Virus record (IMG/VR): IMGVR_UViG_3300022413_000001
Location: 1-58,954 of that record
DNA length: 58,954 nt
Source: a virus
Direction: 5' to 3' (one strand)
The notes below the pieces were generated by a model, which saw only the letters and a list, made by a program, of their open reading frames with translations, was not told where the DNA came from and searched no databases. The position numbers and the translations under genes were made by a program. Below, one piece after another: positions 32,460 to 39,912 of this stretch (position 1 is the first letter of the stretch; each line of letters begins with the position of its first letter).

Positions 32460-32488
32460 AGATTACATTAGAACACAATAAATGTCAA
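32460..32488 (-). promoter_or_regulatory. Possible minus-strand sigma70 promoter
   Basis: -35 TTGACA (complement of 32483-32488), a 17-base spacer, and a weak -10 TAATCT (complement of 32460-32465). It is upstream of the RHH/zinc gene and could start the 32.4 to 30.2 kb operon. The -35 is perfect; the -10 is poor. Confidence 0.45.
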
Positions 32489-32516
32489 TAGAGGCGAGTA
32501 ATAATTCGGCGATTCC

Positions 32517-32738
32517 TCAGAACAACTTGATGTGATTTGACTCAAGTCGCTGCTTTTGGCACCGCGTGTGCGGCAACCGATGATAATCGATTCTCCAAAA
32601 TATTCTCCAAAATCTAGGCTCGAATTCGATCCCACTGAGCCCCTCGCGCGTGACGAGGGTATCGTATTCCTCGGTTGTCTCCAGCCTCCAGCCCTCGCCG
32701 TCAATCCAGACATCAGGTTTTTGATTGTCTCGTTTCAT
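32517..32738 (-). CDS. Small hypothetical protein
   Basis: 73 residues from ATG 32738, which overlaps the methyltransferase stop (ATGA). Starts MKRDNQKPDVWIDGEGWRLE, aromatic-rich. Coupled to the methyltransferase gene. Function unknown. Confidence 0.5.
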   Translation of the reverse strand: MKRDNQKPDVWIDGEGWRLETTEEYDTLVTREGLSGIEFEPRFWRIFWRIDYHRLPHTRCQKQRLESNHIKLF

Positions 32739-33460
32739 GCGTCCTGCGCTCCGTGCGTGTTCAACCATTGCGTACCTACATATTGCGTGTAGGCTGGGGG
32801 AATGGCCTGACAAAGTTCCACTCCTGTCATCCAATCTATTTGCATCGCAATCCGCGTAACCGCAACACCAGGACTCATCTTGTTTTCCCAGTATTCAGGA
32901 TGCACAAAGTCTTTTGACGATGTGCGTTTAGGCAAAGGTTTGTATCCACTATGGACAATATCCCTGGATCTCGACCCCAATTTCCTGCCTCTGCGTATTG
33001 AATGAACATGCGGCGGGTGATCAGGTGCAAACCATAGAAAATTGGATTCGAAATAACGATGCCGGTACATCGGCAAATCAAACATACCCCCGCACAACCA
33101 ATTCGCGTCCAACTTCGCTCCCATTACATTCTCTATCACATAATGCCTACCCGTTGCCTGCAACAAGATACGCAATGGGTCAATGAGCAATGGATACTCT
33201 TTTTCTGCAAGCGAGGGAAGGTGTCTCATGACACTGTATCCCTGGCAAGGGGGGCTGGCGTGAATGAAGTCAAATCCCCTCCCATGCTCAGCCAAAAACT
33301 CCAGCGCATCGCCCTGCACGAATTCAAACGGGTAGCGCGGTTGTGGAGCGATATCCACGCCCGTAATGTTCTCAAACCCAGCCCAGCAATAACCCATGGC
33401 AGCGCCACCTGCTCAAGCGCCGCAGAATAAATCGAGTAATCTCAATTTATGCGTTGGCAT
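32735..33460 (-). CDS. C5-cytosine DNA methyltransferase broken by in-frame TGA
   Basis: The original start is ATG 33460 with a near-ideal AAGGAGGT eight bases upstream. It reads MPTHKLRLLDLFCGA, then TGA at 33415-33413, then AGGAAMGYCWAGFEN in the same frame. Motif I (DLFCGA..GGAAMGY) is therefore split by the stop. The rest is intact: GVDIAPQP (motif II), SPPCQGYS with the catalytic Cys (motif IV), YVIENV (motif VI) and a C-terminal target-recognition region. From the internal ATG 33397, 220 residues remain but without the front of the SAM site. GGA to TGA would be a single change. It could be a dead gene, an error, or read-through. The following gene is coupled to it. Confidence 0.8.
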
Positions 33461-33508
33461 ATTGACACCTCCTTTCCATTACGCCACACCCGTTTCTACT
33501 CCGATCCC

Positions 33509-33601
33509 TCATCGGTCAAACCAACGGCTGAACAACGTGCCCAACTCCAACTCGATCTCTGCCCACCAGCGGGCGCAGCACTTGCGTAAGCGTATCCACA
33601 T
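33509..33601 (-). CDS. Possible 30-residue basic peptide
   Basis: Between the methyltransferase and the 33632 gene, ATG 33601 (AGAGG upstream) opens MWIRLRKCCARWWAEIELEL and ends SRWFDR. It fits the operon's direction and spacing but is too short to be sure. The same stretch also has a 46-codon plus frame, which is less consistent with the local direction. Confidence 0.3.
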   Translation of the reverse strand: MWIRLRKCCARWWAEIELELGTLFSRWFDR

Positions 33602-33631
33602 GTTAGACCTCTTTCTTGACTGACCGGTTTA

Positions 33632-33886
33632 CTATAGCGAGATATTACCATCGTATTTTTTTTCAATCGCCAGCCTTTCAGCCTTATAGAGGCGCTCAAT
33701 GCCCTTGGTGTCCATCCCTAACATGCGGGCAGCCTCGATGAGTCTTTTATGTTTTGACACTAATGCTCTTAGCGCTTCCTCCTTCGTCGCTGGGATCTTT
33801 TGAATTTGGGAACCGATTTCCCGCTCAACAAGCCGCCGCGCTATCCAAGACAAGTATTCATCAGGATTGTCAAGTGAGAATTTCAT
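33632..33886 (-). CDS. Helical hypothetical protein
   Basis: 84 residues, helical throughout (KEEALRALVSKHKRLIEAAR, GIERLYKAERLAIEKKY). A tidy start MKFSLDNPDEYLSW follows an AGGAGAG. Function unknown. Confidence 0.6.
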   Translation of the reverse strand: MKFSLDNPDEYLSWIARRLVEREIGSQIQKIPATKEEALRALVSKHKRLIEAARMLGMDTKGIERLYKAERLAIEKKYDGNISL

Positions 33887-33888
33887 AA

Positions 33889-34131
33889 CTACTCTCCTTT
33901 CTTAACTGACCGGTGCATCCTGTAATAATCCAGAATAGCCGGTAAAGTTTCTTGTCTTGAATCCAGTTCATCGAGTTTGCTTTCGATGGAAGCTGACAAG
34001 ATATCCATGGTCTGCTGTCTTTGTGTCTCAGACATTCCGCTCCATATCTCCTTGAAATGAGGGACAATCTTGGTGAAATATTGCACCTCTGAGCATGCAA
34101 TCAAATACGCCCATGGATCCCGCTTTTTCAT
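33889..34131 (-). CDS. Helical hypothetical protein
   Basis: 80 residues; amphipathic, with IWSGMSETQRQQTMDIL. Two bases before the 33886 gene start, and its own ATG overlaps the zinc-finger gene's stop. Function unknown. Confidence 0.55.
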   Translation of the reverse strand: MKKRDPWAYLIACSEVQYFTKIVPHFKEIWSGMSETQRQQTMDILSASIESKLDELDSRQETLPAILDYYRMHRSVKKGE

Positions 34132-34382
34132 CGCTTAGCCCCTTGCTTGTGTTTCGCGGCAGACTTTGCATGGCTGATGCATTTCCCTAGCGCCCACTCC
34201 CATGCTTCGTCCCCCTGCTCCTCCCGGATTTGCCGCATCAGGGTTAAAAAGTACCGCCATGGGGCCTGCCCACCTGGTCGCCATTTGCCAGATTGCTGAC
34301 ACGTGCGGCAGACGCCCATCTCGGCCTGCTGTGGCGTAAAATATTTTGTTTTCCCGCAGGCTGAACACTTTATGACAATCAT
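34128..34382 (-). CDS. Small zinc-finger protein
   Basis: 84 residues. IKCSACGKTKYFTPQQAEMG and CRTCQQSGKW give C-x2-C...C-x2-C. A basic helical tail (SHAKSAAKHKQGAKR) suggests nucleic-acid binding. Its start follows a G9 tract by two bases. Confidence 0.6.
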   Translation of the reverse strand: MIVIKCSACGKTKYFTPQQAEMGVCRTCQQSGKWRPGGQAPWRYFLTLMRQIREEQGDEAWEWALGKCISHAKSAAKHKQGAKR

Positions 34383-34384
34383 TA

Positions 34385-34400
34385 CCCCCCCCCTTTTTTT
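34385..34400. repeat. C9T7 homopolymer tract before zinc-finger gene start
   Basis: Nine C then seven T (plus strand), read as A7G9 on the coding strand directly ahead of the ATG at 34382. The G-tract stands in the ribosome-site position, so slippage could change translation; it may also be an assembly-prone site. Confidence 0.6.
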
Positions 34401-35948
34401 CTACTCAAAATATTCCATCTTGATCCGATCCCATCCGCCCTCCCGTGCACAGAGAATGGCATGCGGCTGCGGTGCCGCATTGGCCACGCCAATCGCGGCC
34501 TCGGCATGGGGAGGCATCGGCAGACCACGGCGGGAAAACCACGCCTGCGCCTGCTTGCGTGGCCAGCCGGTGTATTCCGGGCAGAGCCAATCATTGACCC
34601 AGACCTTTTGGCCGTGCTCGTCCATGCATAGGTACTGCACGCGCAGATTGGTGCATTCCTTGCGTTTTTTGCTCGGGGATAGTCTCACCTTTACGGTTAA
34701 CACTTTGAGCATCCTGGGGGGTACAGCTTGCGCGTAGCGGGGATCCAGAGTCGAGGCGTGGGCGCCGTGTCTGGCCATGCGCTCCCGCTCGATGCGCTCG
34801 GCTGCCTCTTTGCGCTCCTCCTGCTTCGCCCGCTCTGGACTTCTGAGGTACTGCGGGATGCCGTCAAGGGGGACATGGCGCTCCAGGTTTCCGGCCATGT
34901 CCAGAACCAGGCAATTGTCTTTTTCAGGAAATAGCCGAGTTCCGCGTCCGATCATTTGCACGGCGAGAGATTTACTCATGGTTGGCCGGAACATCGCCAC
35001 GCAATCCACACGCGGGATATCAAAGCCTTCGGTCCCCACCTGGCAATTGACGAGTGCCCGCAACCCGCCCGCGCGGAACGCCTCCAGCGTCTCTGCCCGC
35101 TCCTCGCTTGGGGTTGAACCCACAATCATTTTCGCGTGGATGCCCTTGTCACAGAGCAGCCCGGTGATCAGTTCGGTGTGTGCCACATCGACGCAGAAGA
35201 CCAGCCAGGATTTTCGGTTTGCTGCAAGACGACACAATTCATCCACAGCCTGTTTCGCCACTGATTCCTCCGATGCCGACTGCGACAGATCACTCAGGAC
35301 AAACTCACCGGCCTGCTTACGCACGCCATCGAGGGGGACATCGGCTGCGGTGAGCAGGCCAACAAGTGGCGAGAGATAGCCCATCTCGGTGAGGGTCTCA
35401 ACGCCAATGTGAGACGAGAGAAACGTGAACCAACTGTCGGCATCGCCGTAAATCGGGCCGTTGTCCATCCGGTAGGGCGTGGCACTGAAGCCGATTCGCG
35501 TCGCATTGGGGCAGGCTTCAAATACCGTTTTGTACATCGAGTCTCGGCTGGGGGGAGGACAACGGTGCGACTCGTCGCAGATAACCGCACCGAATTCCCC
35601 CGCCCGTTGCAACTCCTCCATGCGGCGGTAGATGGACTGCACACCGCCGAAGATGACGCGGCTATCCGTCTCCCGCTGCTCCAGCCCAGCCGAGTAGATG
35701 CCGTAATCGGTACCGGGTAAAAAGCGTTGCAGGGTCTCGCTGTTTTGCTCGAGCAACTCTTTGCGGTGCGTGGCGACGAGGACGCGGGTGCCGAGCTCTG
35801 CGCACAGGGCGGCAATCACTATGCTCTTCCCGGATCCGGTAGCCATGGCGCATACGGGGTCAGATCCCTCCTTGATTGCGGCCAAGAGATCACGGAGCGC
35901 TTCCTCTTGGTATGGCCGCAAGGTTAATGTTTCGGCAATCAGTGACAT
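34401..35948 (-). CDS. SF2 DEAD/DEAH-like DNA helicase
   Basis: 515 residues. The two RecA-like domains show RPYQEEAL (Q motif) near 11, Walker A ATGSGKS near 36-42, DESH near 125-128, SATP near 155-158, and in domain 2 NCQVGTEGFDIPRVD and QMIGRGTRLF (motifs V and VI). The C-terminal 120 residues are a basic region. It resembles phage UvsW-like or RadD-like helicases that remodel replication and recombination forks. Only 25 bases separate its ATG from a terminator-like stem, so its expression is probably attenuated. Confidence 0.85.
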   Translation of the reverse strand: MSLIAETLTLRPYQEEALRDLLAAIKEGSDPVCAMATGSGKSIVIAALCAELGTRVLVATHRKELLEQNSETLQRFLPGTDYGIYSAGLEQRETDSRVIFGGVQSIYRRMEELQRAGEFGAVICDESHRCPPPSRDSMYKTVFEACPNATRIGFSATPYRMDNGPIYGDADSWFTFLSSHIGVETLTEMGYLSPLVGLLTAADVPLDGVRKQAGEFVLSDLSQSASEESVAKQAVDELCRLAANRKSWLVFCVDVAHTELITGLLCDKGIHAKMIVGSTPSEERAETLEAFRAGGLRALVNCQVGTEGFDIPRVDCVAMFRPTMSKSLAVQMIGRGTRLFPEKDNCLVLDMAGNLERHVPLDGIPQYLRSPERAKQEERKEAAERIERERMARHGAHASTLDPRYAQAVPPRMLKVLTVKVRLSPSKKRKECTNLRVQYLCMDEHGQKVWVNDWLCPEYTGWPRKQAQAWFSRRGLPMPPHAEAAIGVANAAPQPHAILCAREGGWDRIKMEYFE

Positions 35949-35973
35949 GATTCAATCGGCTCCTTCCATCAGC

Positions 35974-36001
35974 AAAAATTAAGGATTCCCAGCATCCTTA
36001 A
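35974..36001 (-). terminator. Rho-independent terminator/attenuator before helicase
   Basis: On the minus strand, TTAAGGAT, a 7-base loop, ATCCTTAA, then TTTTT. The 8-bp stem (35979-35986 with 35994-36001) and the T-run lie just before the helicase gene, leaving no room for a promoter in between. Helicase transcription would need read-through. Confidence 0.8.
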
Positions 36002-36048
36002 TAGGTTATTCTTGTCATCAATTGTCAGTCAATTCATTTGCTTGCCGC

Positions 36049-36333
36049 CTAAAGCGAAGAAAGAGGCCGATACTTAACCGGAAGACGCCTCCCACCGAGG
36101 AGTTCCATCAAGTCCTCCGGATTGAACTCCTGACCCAACGCCTCCTCCTCTCGGTTCAACCGGCCAGCAGATTCAGTAGCATGCTGTGCACACCATGGCC
36201 CATAATGCGCATTTTTTCTCTTGCACTGGCGCCATCTAGTGCCAATGGGTTGCCAGGGATCCAACAAAATCCCATATCCTGCTTGTTTTACGTCACAATC
36301 AGGCCATCCACAGGACGCTTTTTGATTAACCAT
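36049..36333 (-). CDS. Cysteine/histidine-rich hypothetical protein
   Basis: 94 residues from ATG 36333 (GAGG eight bases upstream); an upstream in-frame ATG at 36411 is less likely as it runs into the iterons. CGWPDCDVK near 8-16, WRQCKRKNAHYGPWCAQHAT near 34-53 suggest a metal-binding domain. Located between origin-like repeats and the helicase, it may be a replication accessory. Not recognised. Confidence 0.5.
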   Translation of the reverse strand: MVNQKASCGWPDCDVKQAGYGILLDPWQPIGTRWRQCKRKNAHYGPWCAQHATESAGRLNREEEALGQEFNPEDLMELLGGRRLPVKYRPLSSL

Positions 36334-36396
36334 AATTAACCTCATTTCATTAAAATAGTTAAGGATGTCTAACTTTTTGGGTATTCGTGTAAAACG

Positions 36397-36609
36397 TAAC
36401 AACTCTGACAACTTGACAACTTTCCTCTATTTACTTCCGTATAAATACCTCATATTATAGTGTTTATCCCATTTTTTATGCCGAAAATAGGGATGACAAC
36501 TTAATGACAACCCATGACAACTTTTTTAACCGAAAATACCCATATTTGGTTAAGTGGTTGTCACATTTGTCAAAGTTGTCAGAGTTGTCACCGGTTGTCA
36601 GGGTTGTCA
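36397..36609. repeat. Iteron-like array, probable replication origin
   Basis: Five exact TGACAAC (36406, 36414, 36494, 36505, 36515) face six GTTGTCA-type units at 36557, 36566 (one mismatch), 36575, 36584, 36594 and 36603, spaced 9-10 bases. Between them lie an AT-rich stretch (36421-36480), two CCGAAAATA copies (36481, 36530), and a TTAACC/GGTTAA dyad (36526-36531, 36548-36553). It directly follows the RepA-like helicase gene. Iterons in helical phase next to an initiator gene are the mark of plasmid and phage origins. Confidence 0.75.
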
Positions 36610-36620
36610 AGAATGGAAAA

Positions 36621-38252
36621 TTAGAAATCATCATCGGTCTGGTCCTGCCAGGGCTCTCCATCCGAGAATTGACCTTCGATTTCCTCCGGGAATTTCTCAG
36701 CAGGCCGATGCGGTTCGCGTTCATTTTTCGCTAAGATTTCGGCATGCTTTGCACCAAGCGTCGTGAGCAGAATCCCTTTGCGGTTTATGAGAAGCAAGCC
36801 CTTCCCTTCCATGCGTTTTAGGTCGCGGTAGAAATTTGACTTGTCCATCTCAGGTTTTACTGTTTCACGAAGCTCCGTTTGCGTCGGATTATGTCCTGAC
36901 CACGTATACAACCCCAAAAGCACCACATGCTCAAAGTCACTCCGTATGACCTCATCAATCTCACCCAGCGCCTTCCAGTCGAGATGCCCGGCGAGGTCGA
37001 TCCGCTTGAGTGCGCAATCCCATGTGGGGATGTCCTTGCCTGTTATCCGAAGCGCAGCATCCGCAATCTCATCACTCTGGTTTCGGAGTACCCAAATCCC
37101 ACCCGCCCCTCCCGTAATGGCCGTGCTGTTCATGACTGTATCCACAACGTCCTCAGCCGCTGCATAATTTTTATTGAGATGCGTGACGAGGAGGATCTGA
37201 AGGTCGTGGGCATGCGCAAACTTGTTCAGTAATGCCATGTCCGCGTATTCCGTATCATAGAGGGTCCCCGACTTGCTCCGCCCATCCCCCTGGATATACC
37301 GTAAGACATCGATCACGATTAGCCTCGGTTCTTTGATCTCCTTTTTTGCAACCCATTCTTCGAGTTCCGTGACAAGCTGCCCGTCATCGAGAGTTGGCGC
37401 TGCGTAGTCGAAATATAATCGGCTCGGGAGAGAATCCACTTGAACTGCAAGCGCCTGCACACGGCTCCACATCCGGCTTGCATCATCTTCCAACGCCAGA
37501 TACAAAACATCGCCTGGGGTGGATATCTCAAATTGAGACGCGAATACGCCTCCCCCCGCGATAGCTAATGCCAGATTCAGCGCCAGATAGGATTTTCCCA
37601 TCTTGGGTCTGCCCGCAAGCACCGTGACACCGGATAGCGCCAAAACCTTCTCATGCTGATATGCTTTTTTTGGAGGAGGGTTTTTGAGGTAATGCGTGAC
37701 AGGCATGCTGCGGCTGGCAATGGTCCCTTCCTTTGCCCGCAGCACAGAAACAACGCTTTTCCGTATCTCCTCGACGGCTGACCTGGAATATCTCGCTTTA
37801 TGAAAAAATTCATCGACGACGACTCGGTATTGCCGGTAGCCAGGCTCCGCAAAGGCAGCCAGCCGCTCAGCCACTTCTGGGGCCACCCAATCATGGCCGG
37901 GTGGCTTTTTGAGTCCCAGCAGCCTCTCAATGCCGGCAGGGGCAAGCTTGGGTGTCAGGATCTCAGCCAAGGATTTCTGCTCTGCTAGATCCGCATACAT
38001 CTCGTCAGCTATTTGCTGGCTGGGCTTTTGCTCCACTGGAATGTTCTGGAATGGGGCAGAATTGAGACCAAGCCGTGCCCGTATGTCGCGAATCTCACAC
38101 CCGCCAAAACAGTGGACCCTTATTCCTCCATCTTCCTCCCATATATGGAGAGAGGTTTGGGATTTCCCTTGATGTACCGGGCAACGCGCCCGGTACCCAT
38201 CCTTGACCTGTTGTGCACCTTCCAATTGTTGGGCAACATCAGCAAGCGTCAT
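36621..38252 (-). CDS. RepA-like replicative helicase with primase zinc finger
   Basis: 543 residues. A CHC2-type zinc finger (C24, H27, C48, C52) starts it, as in DnaG-like primases. A linker to about 190 follows, then a RecA/AAA ATPase core: Walker A GRPKMGKS near 214-221, Walker B LIVIDVLR near 311-318, THLNK near 345 and GIWVLRNQ. The last 100 residues look like a winged helix (LGLYTWSGHNPTQTELRETV). This is the RepA-type hexameric helicase fold joined to a primase finger. It likely binds the adjacent iterons and unwinds the origin. Its start overlaps the XRE stop. Confidence 0.85.
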   Translation of the reverse strand: MTLADVAQQLEGAQQVKDGYRARCPVHQGKSQTSLHIWEEDGGIRVHCFGGCEIRDIRARLGLNSAPFQNIPVEQKPSQQIADEMYADLAEQKSLAEILTPKLAPAGIERLLGLKKPPGHDWVAPEVAERLAAFAEPGYRQYRVVVDEFFHKARYSRSAVEEIRKSVVSVLRAKEGTIASRSMPVTHYLKNPPPKKAYQHEKVLALSGVTVLAGRPKMGKSYLALNLALAIAGGGVFASQFEISTPGDVLYLALEDDASRMWSRVQALAVQVDSLPSRLYFDYAAPTLDDGQLVTELEEWVAKKEIKEPRLIVIDVLRYIQGDGRSKSGTLYDTEYADMALLNKFAHAHDLQILLVTHLNKNYAAAEDVVDTVMNSTAITGGAGGIWVLRNQSDEIADAALRITGKDIPTWDCALKRIDLAGHLDWKALGEIDEVIRSDFEHVVLLGLYTWSGHNPTQTELRETVKPEMDKSNFYRDLKRMEGKGLLLINRKGILLTTLGAKHAEILAKNEREPHRPAEKFPEEIEGQFSDGEPWQDQTDDDF

Positions 38253-38509
38253 GTGCTGTCCTCTTCAGGCCATGTAGACAAAAATGGAACCTCTCCCATG
38301 AGGTGAGCCGTCGTCACTCCCAGTGCACTCGCGATTCGGCCAAGCGTGACGGGAGTGGGTTGATGGACACCGTTCTCAATTTGGCTGATCTGAGGCGGAG
38401 AGAGAGACACTCTTTCGGCTAAGTCTCGCTGGCTTAATCCCTGGTAGGTCCTGTACTTACGGATAATCTCACCGTAGTAGACACCTCTTAATTGCACTGC
38501 TGTCTCCAT
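38249..38509 (-). CDS. XRE (cI-like) transcription regulator
   Basis: 86 residues. The canonical HTH (IRKYRTYQGLSQRDLAERVS, then PPQISQIENGVHQPT and LGRIASALGVTTAHL) covers residues 15-70. The short C-terminus gives no dimer domain. It is the first gene of the replication operon and overlaps the helicase gene, so it probably controls replication entry. Confidence 0.85.
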   Translation of the reverse strand: METAVQLRGVYYGEIIRKYRTYQGLSQRDLAERVSLSPPQISQIENGVHQPTPVTLGRIASALGVTTAHLMGEVPFLSTWPEEDST

Positions 38510-38540
38510 GCGTTCTCCTTACTTTAGTTAAATATGTTAT

Positions 38541-38569
38541 ATTATTACTTAGCAATACTTATCTGTCAA
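38541..38569 (-). promoter_or_regulatory. Promoter of XRE-helicase operon
   Basis: Minus strand TTGACA (complement of 38564-38569), spacer of 17, AATAAT (complement of 38541-38546). A TACTTA-x4-TACTTA direct repeat lies in the spacer region and may be an operator. Confidence 0.75.
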
Positions 38570-38589
38570 CCAAAAAAAACGCCCTTGCA

Positions 38590-38712
38590 TTCAGGCGCCA
38601 TTGTGGTAATCTGGTCCTGTCCGCAGGGGACCATAGGTGTTTCCTGTTCGTTTCTTAGCCACCCGCGCAGTGCGGAGTTTGCCCCTCCCCTGCATGGGTG
38701 GCTTTGTTTTTT
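38590..38712 (+). ncRNA. Candidate small RNA with 3' terminator
   Basis: No gene fits this stretch. TGGTCC...GGACCA (38612-38633) forms one hairpin with an inner CTG/CAG; AGCCACCC (38657-38664) pairs with GGGTGGCT (38696-38703) and is followed by a T-rich run (38703-38712). Only plus-strand transcription would terminate there. A TTGCAT start box is weak. An sRNA is plausible, unproved. Confidence 0.35.
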
Positions 38713-38749
38713 GCGTGGAGTAGGTTGAACGGGAACAGGAAGGAGTAGG

Positions 38750-38992
38750 TCACTTATCCCAAATCGCCAGTCGCCAAGTATCACTGCCTTCTTCAGATAT
38801 GAAGTGCCTTTTTTCTTGGAGAATTCTTCTAACATATAGTCTGCCGAATCCAAAATATGTCCTCTTTAATGCAAAATAAATCTCATCAAGTGTCATTGGA
38901 TGCCCATTTTGTTTGAGAATTTGATATATCCTATGGGGGATACATCCCCGATAAAGGCTTTCTTCTGTGATGCTAGGATCAAACTTTTTCAT
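38750..38992 (-). CDS. Small winged-helix-like protein
   Basis: 80 residues, AAGGAGGA upstream. MTLDEIYFALKR... then LYVRRILQEKRHFISEEGSD and TWRLAIWDK resemble a small winged-helix (IYQILKQ helix, wing strands). A DNA-binding role is suggested. Confidence 0.55.
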   Translation of the reverse strand: MKKFDPSITEESLYRGCIPHRIYQILKQNGHPMTLDEIYFALKRTYFGFGRLYVRRILQEKRHFISEEGSDTWRLAIWDK

Positions 38993-39066
38993 TGTGAAAC
39001 TCCTCCTTGAAAATTGAGACGATACGGAGTAGGATTGCGAAGATGGACCGTAAGGAGTGAGGGAGT

Positions 39067-39097
39067 GCCTGCCCGTGTTGCATACCCACGGGCAGGC
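39067..39097. promoter_or_regulatory. 11-bp GC-rich hairpin
   Basis: GCCTGCCCGTG (39067-39077) and CACGGGCAGGC (39087-39097) pair perfectly with a 9-base loop. Without a T-run on either strand, a role as mRNA processing or pausing hairpin between two minus genes is more likely than a terminator. Confidence 0.5.
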
Positions 39098-39115
39098 TGA
39101 GGCTTTACCTACCAG

Positions 39116-39571
39116 TCATCCCCAGATCGTAAATTTTGCGTCCGGATACTGCCGGCATGCGTGAAGTGTCTTTTCGACAAACCTGACTAACCCCTCGTAG
39201 TCACCCAATCCATTCGCCGGATTGAATGTTCTAAAGTAATCGGGGTCCGATTTGAGCTTCCCGATCCCTTCTGCGAGAAAAGGAATCAAATCTTTTGCAC
39301 ACTTAATGCCAAGGTCTTCCGGACTCCAAAGGGCCTGATAGAGTCCTACTTTCTTTGCCATCTCCCCCAAATTGTGGGTAATATTTGCAGAGAAGACACA
39401 ATGGTTTTCCTCACTCCCCCTGCCCTTCACCACGTAGGGCTCACGACTGGGGAAACGCCTATCCCACTCTTCTCGTGTGATCTCGATGGTTCTGCCGTTT
39501 TCGTGTATAAAAACGCCGTTTTTATTTTTCTGAACCTCTTTTTCATGCGTTAAATAAATATCTAGCTGCAT
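39116..39571 (-). CDS. Conserved phage hypothetical protein
   Basis: 151 residues. The stretch SANITHNLGEMAKKVGLYQA then LWSPEDLGI and FNPANGLGDYEGLVRFVEK recurs in many phage proteins of unknown role. It has about 40 residues ahead of it that look like a separate N-terminal part. It is in the recT operon, suggesting recombination or early metabolism. Confidence 0.65.
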   Translation of the reverse strand: MQLDIYLTHEKEVQKNKNGVFIHENGRTIEITREEWDRRFPSREPYVVKGRGSEENHCVFSANITHNLGEMAKKVGLYQALWSPEDLGIKCAKDLIPFLAEGIGKLKSDPDYFRTFNPANGLGDYEGLVRFVEKTLHACRQYPDAKFTIWG

Positions 39572-39912
39572 TTTCGCTCCTCCTCTTCGGCGTATGGCGC
39601 GACAAAGCTGAGCAATTCCTGCTTTGAGATAGGCCCCTCATGCCCAAAATCGTGCAGATCAAAATCGCAGTAAAAATCGGATAGGCAGTCCCCCAAATCA
39701 AAGTAGTCAGAACGACTTCGGAGCGCGTGACCCTGAATTAAATAGCACTCATTACGCTTGCTCTGCGCCTGAAAATATTTGGCCAGAGGGCAATGAAACA
39801 CAGTAGACTGGAAAGCAATAAAATCATCGGGTTGAGCTTCCAGCCAATCATAGAGTTTGCGAAAATGGAAATTCCCGACAAGAGTTTCCATTTCCCGTTG
39901 AATGTCAGTCAT
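39562..39912 (-). CDS. Hypothetical protein in recT operon
   Basis: 116 residues, acidic and aromatic (FDLGDCLSDFYCDFDLHDFG). Overlaps both neighbours. Not recognised. Confidence 0.55.
   Translation of the reverse strand: MTDIQREMETLVGNFHFRKLYDWLEAQPDDFIAFQSTVFHCPLAKYFQAQSKRNECYLIQGHALRSRSDYFDLGDCLSDFYCDFDLHDFGHEGPISKQELLSFVAPYAEEEERKCS

Noticed and set aside
33449-33589. 46-codon plus frame beside the methyltransferase
   Set aside because: Opposite to all neighbouring genes and overlaps the methyltransferase start and ribosome site.
36397-36609. CRISPR array
   Set aside because: Seven-base units with 1-3 base gaps in opposite orientation do not fit CRISPR repeat and spacer sizes, and no cas genes exist.
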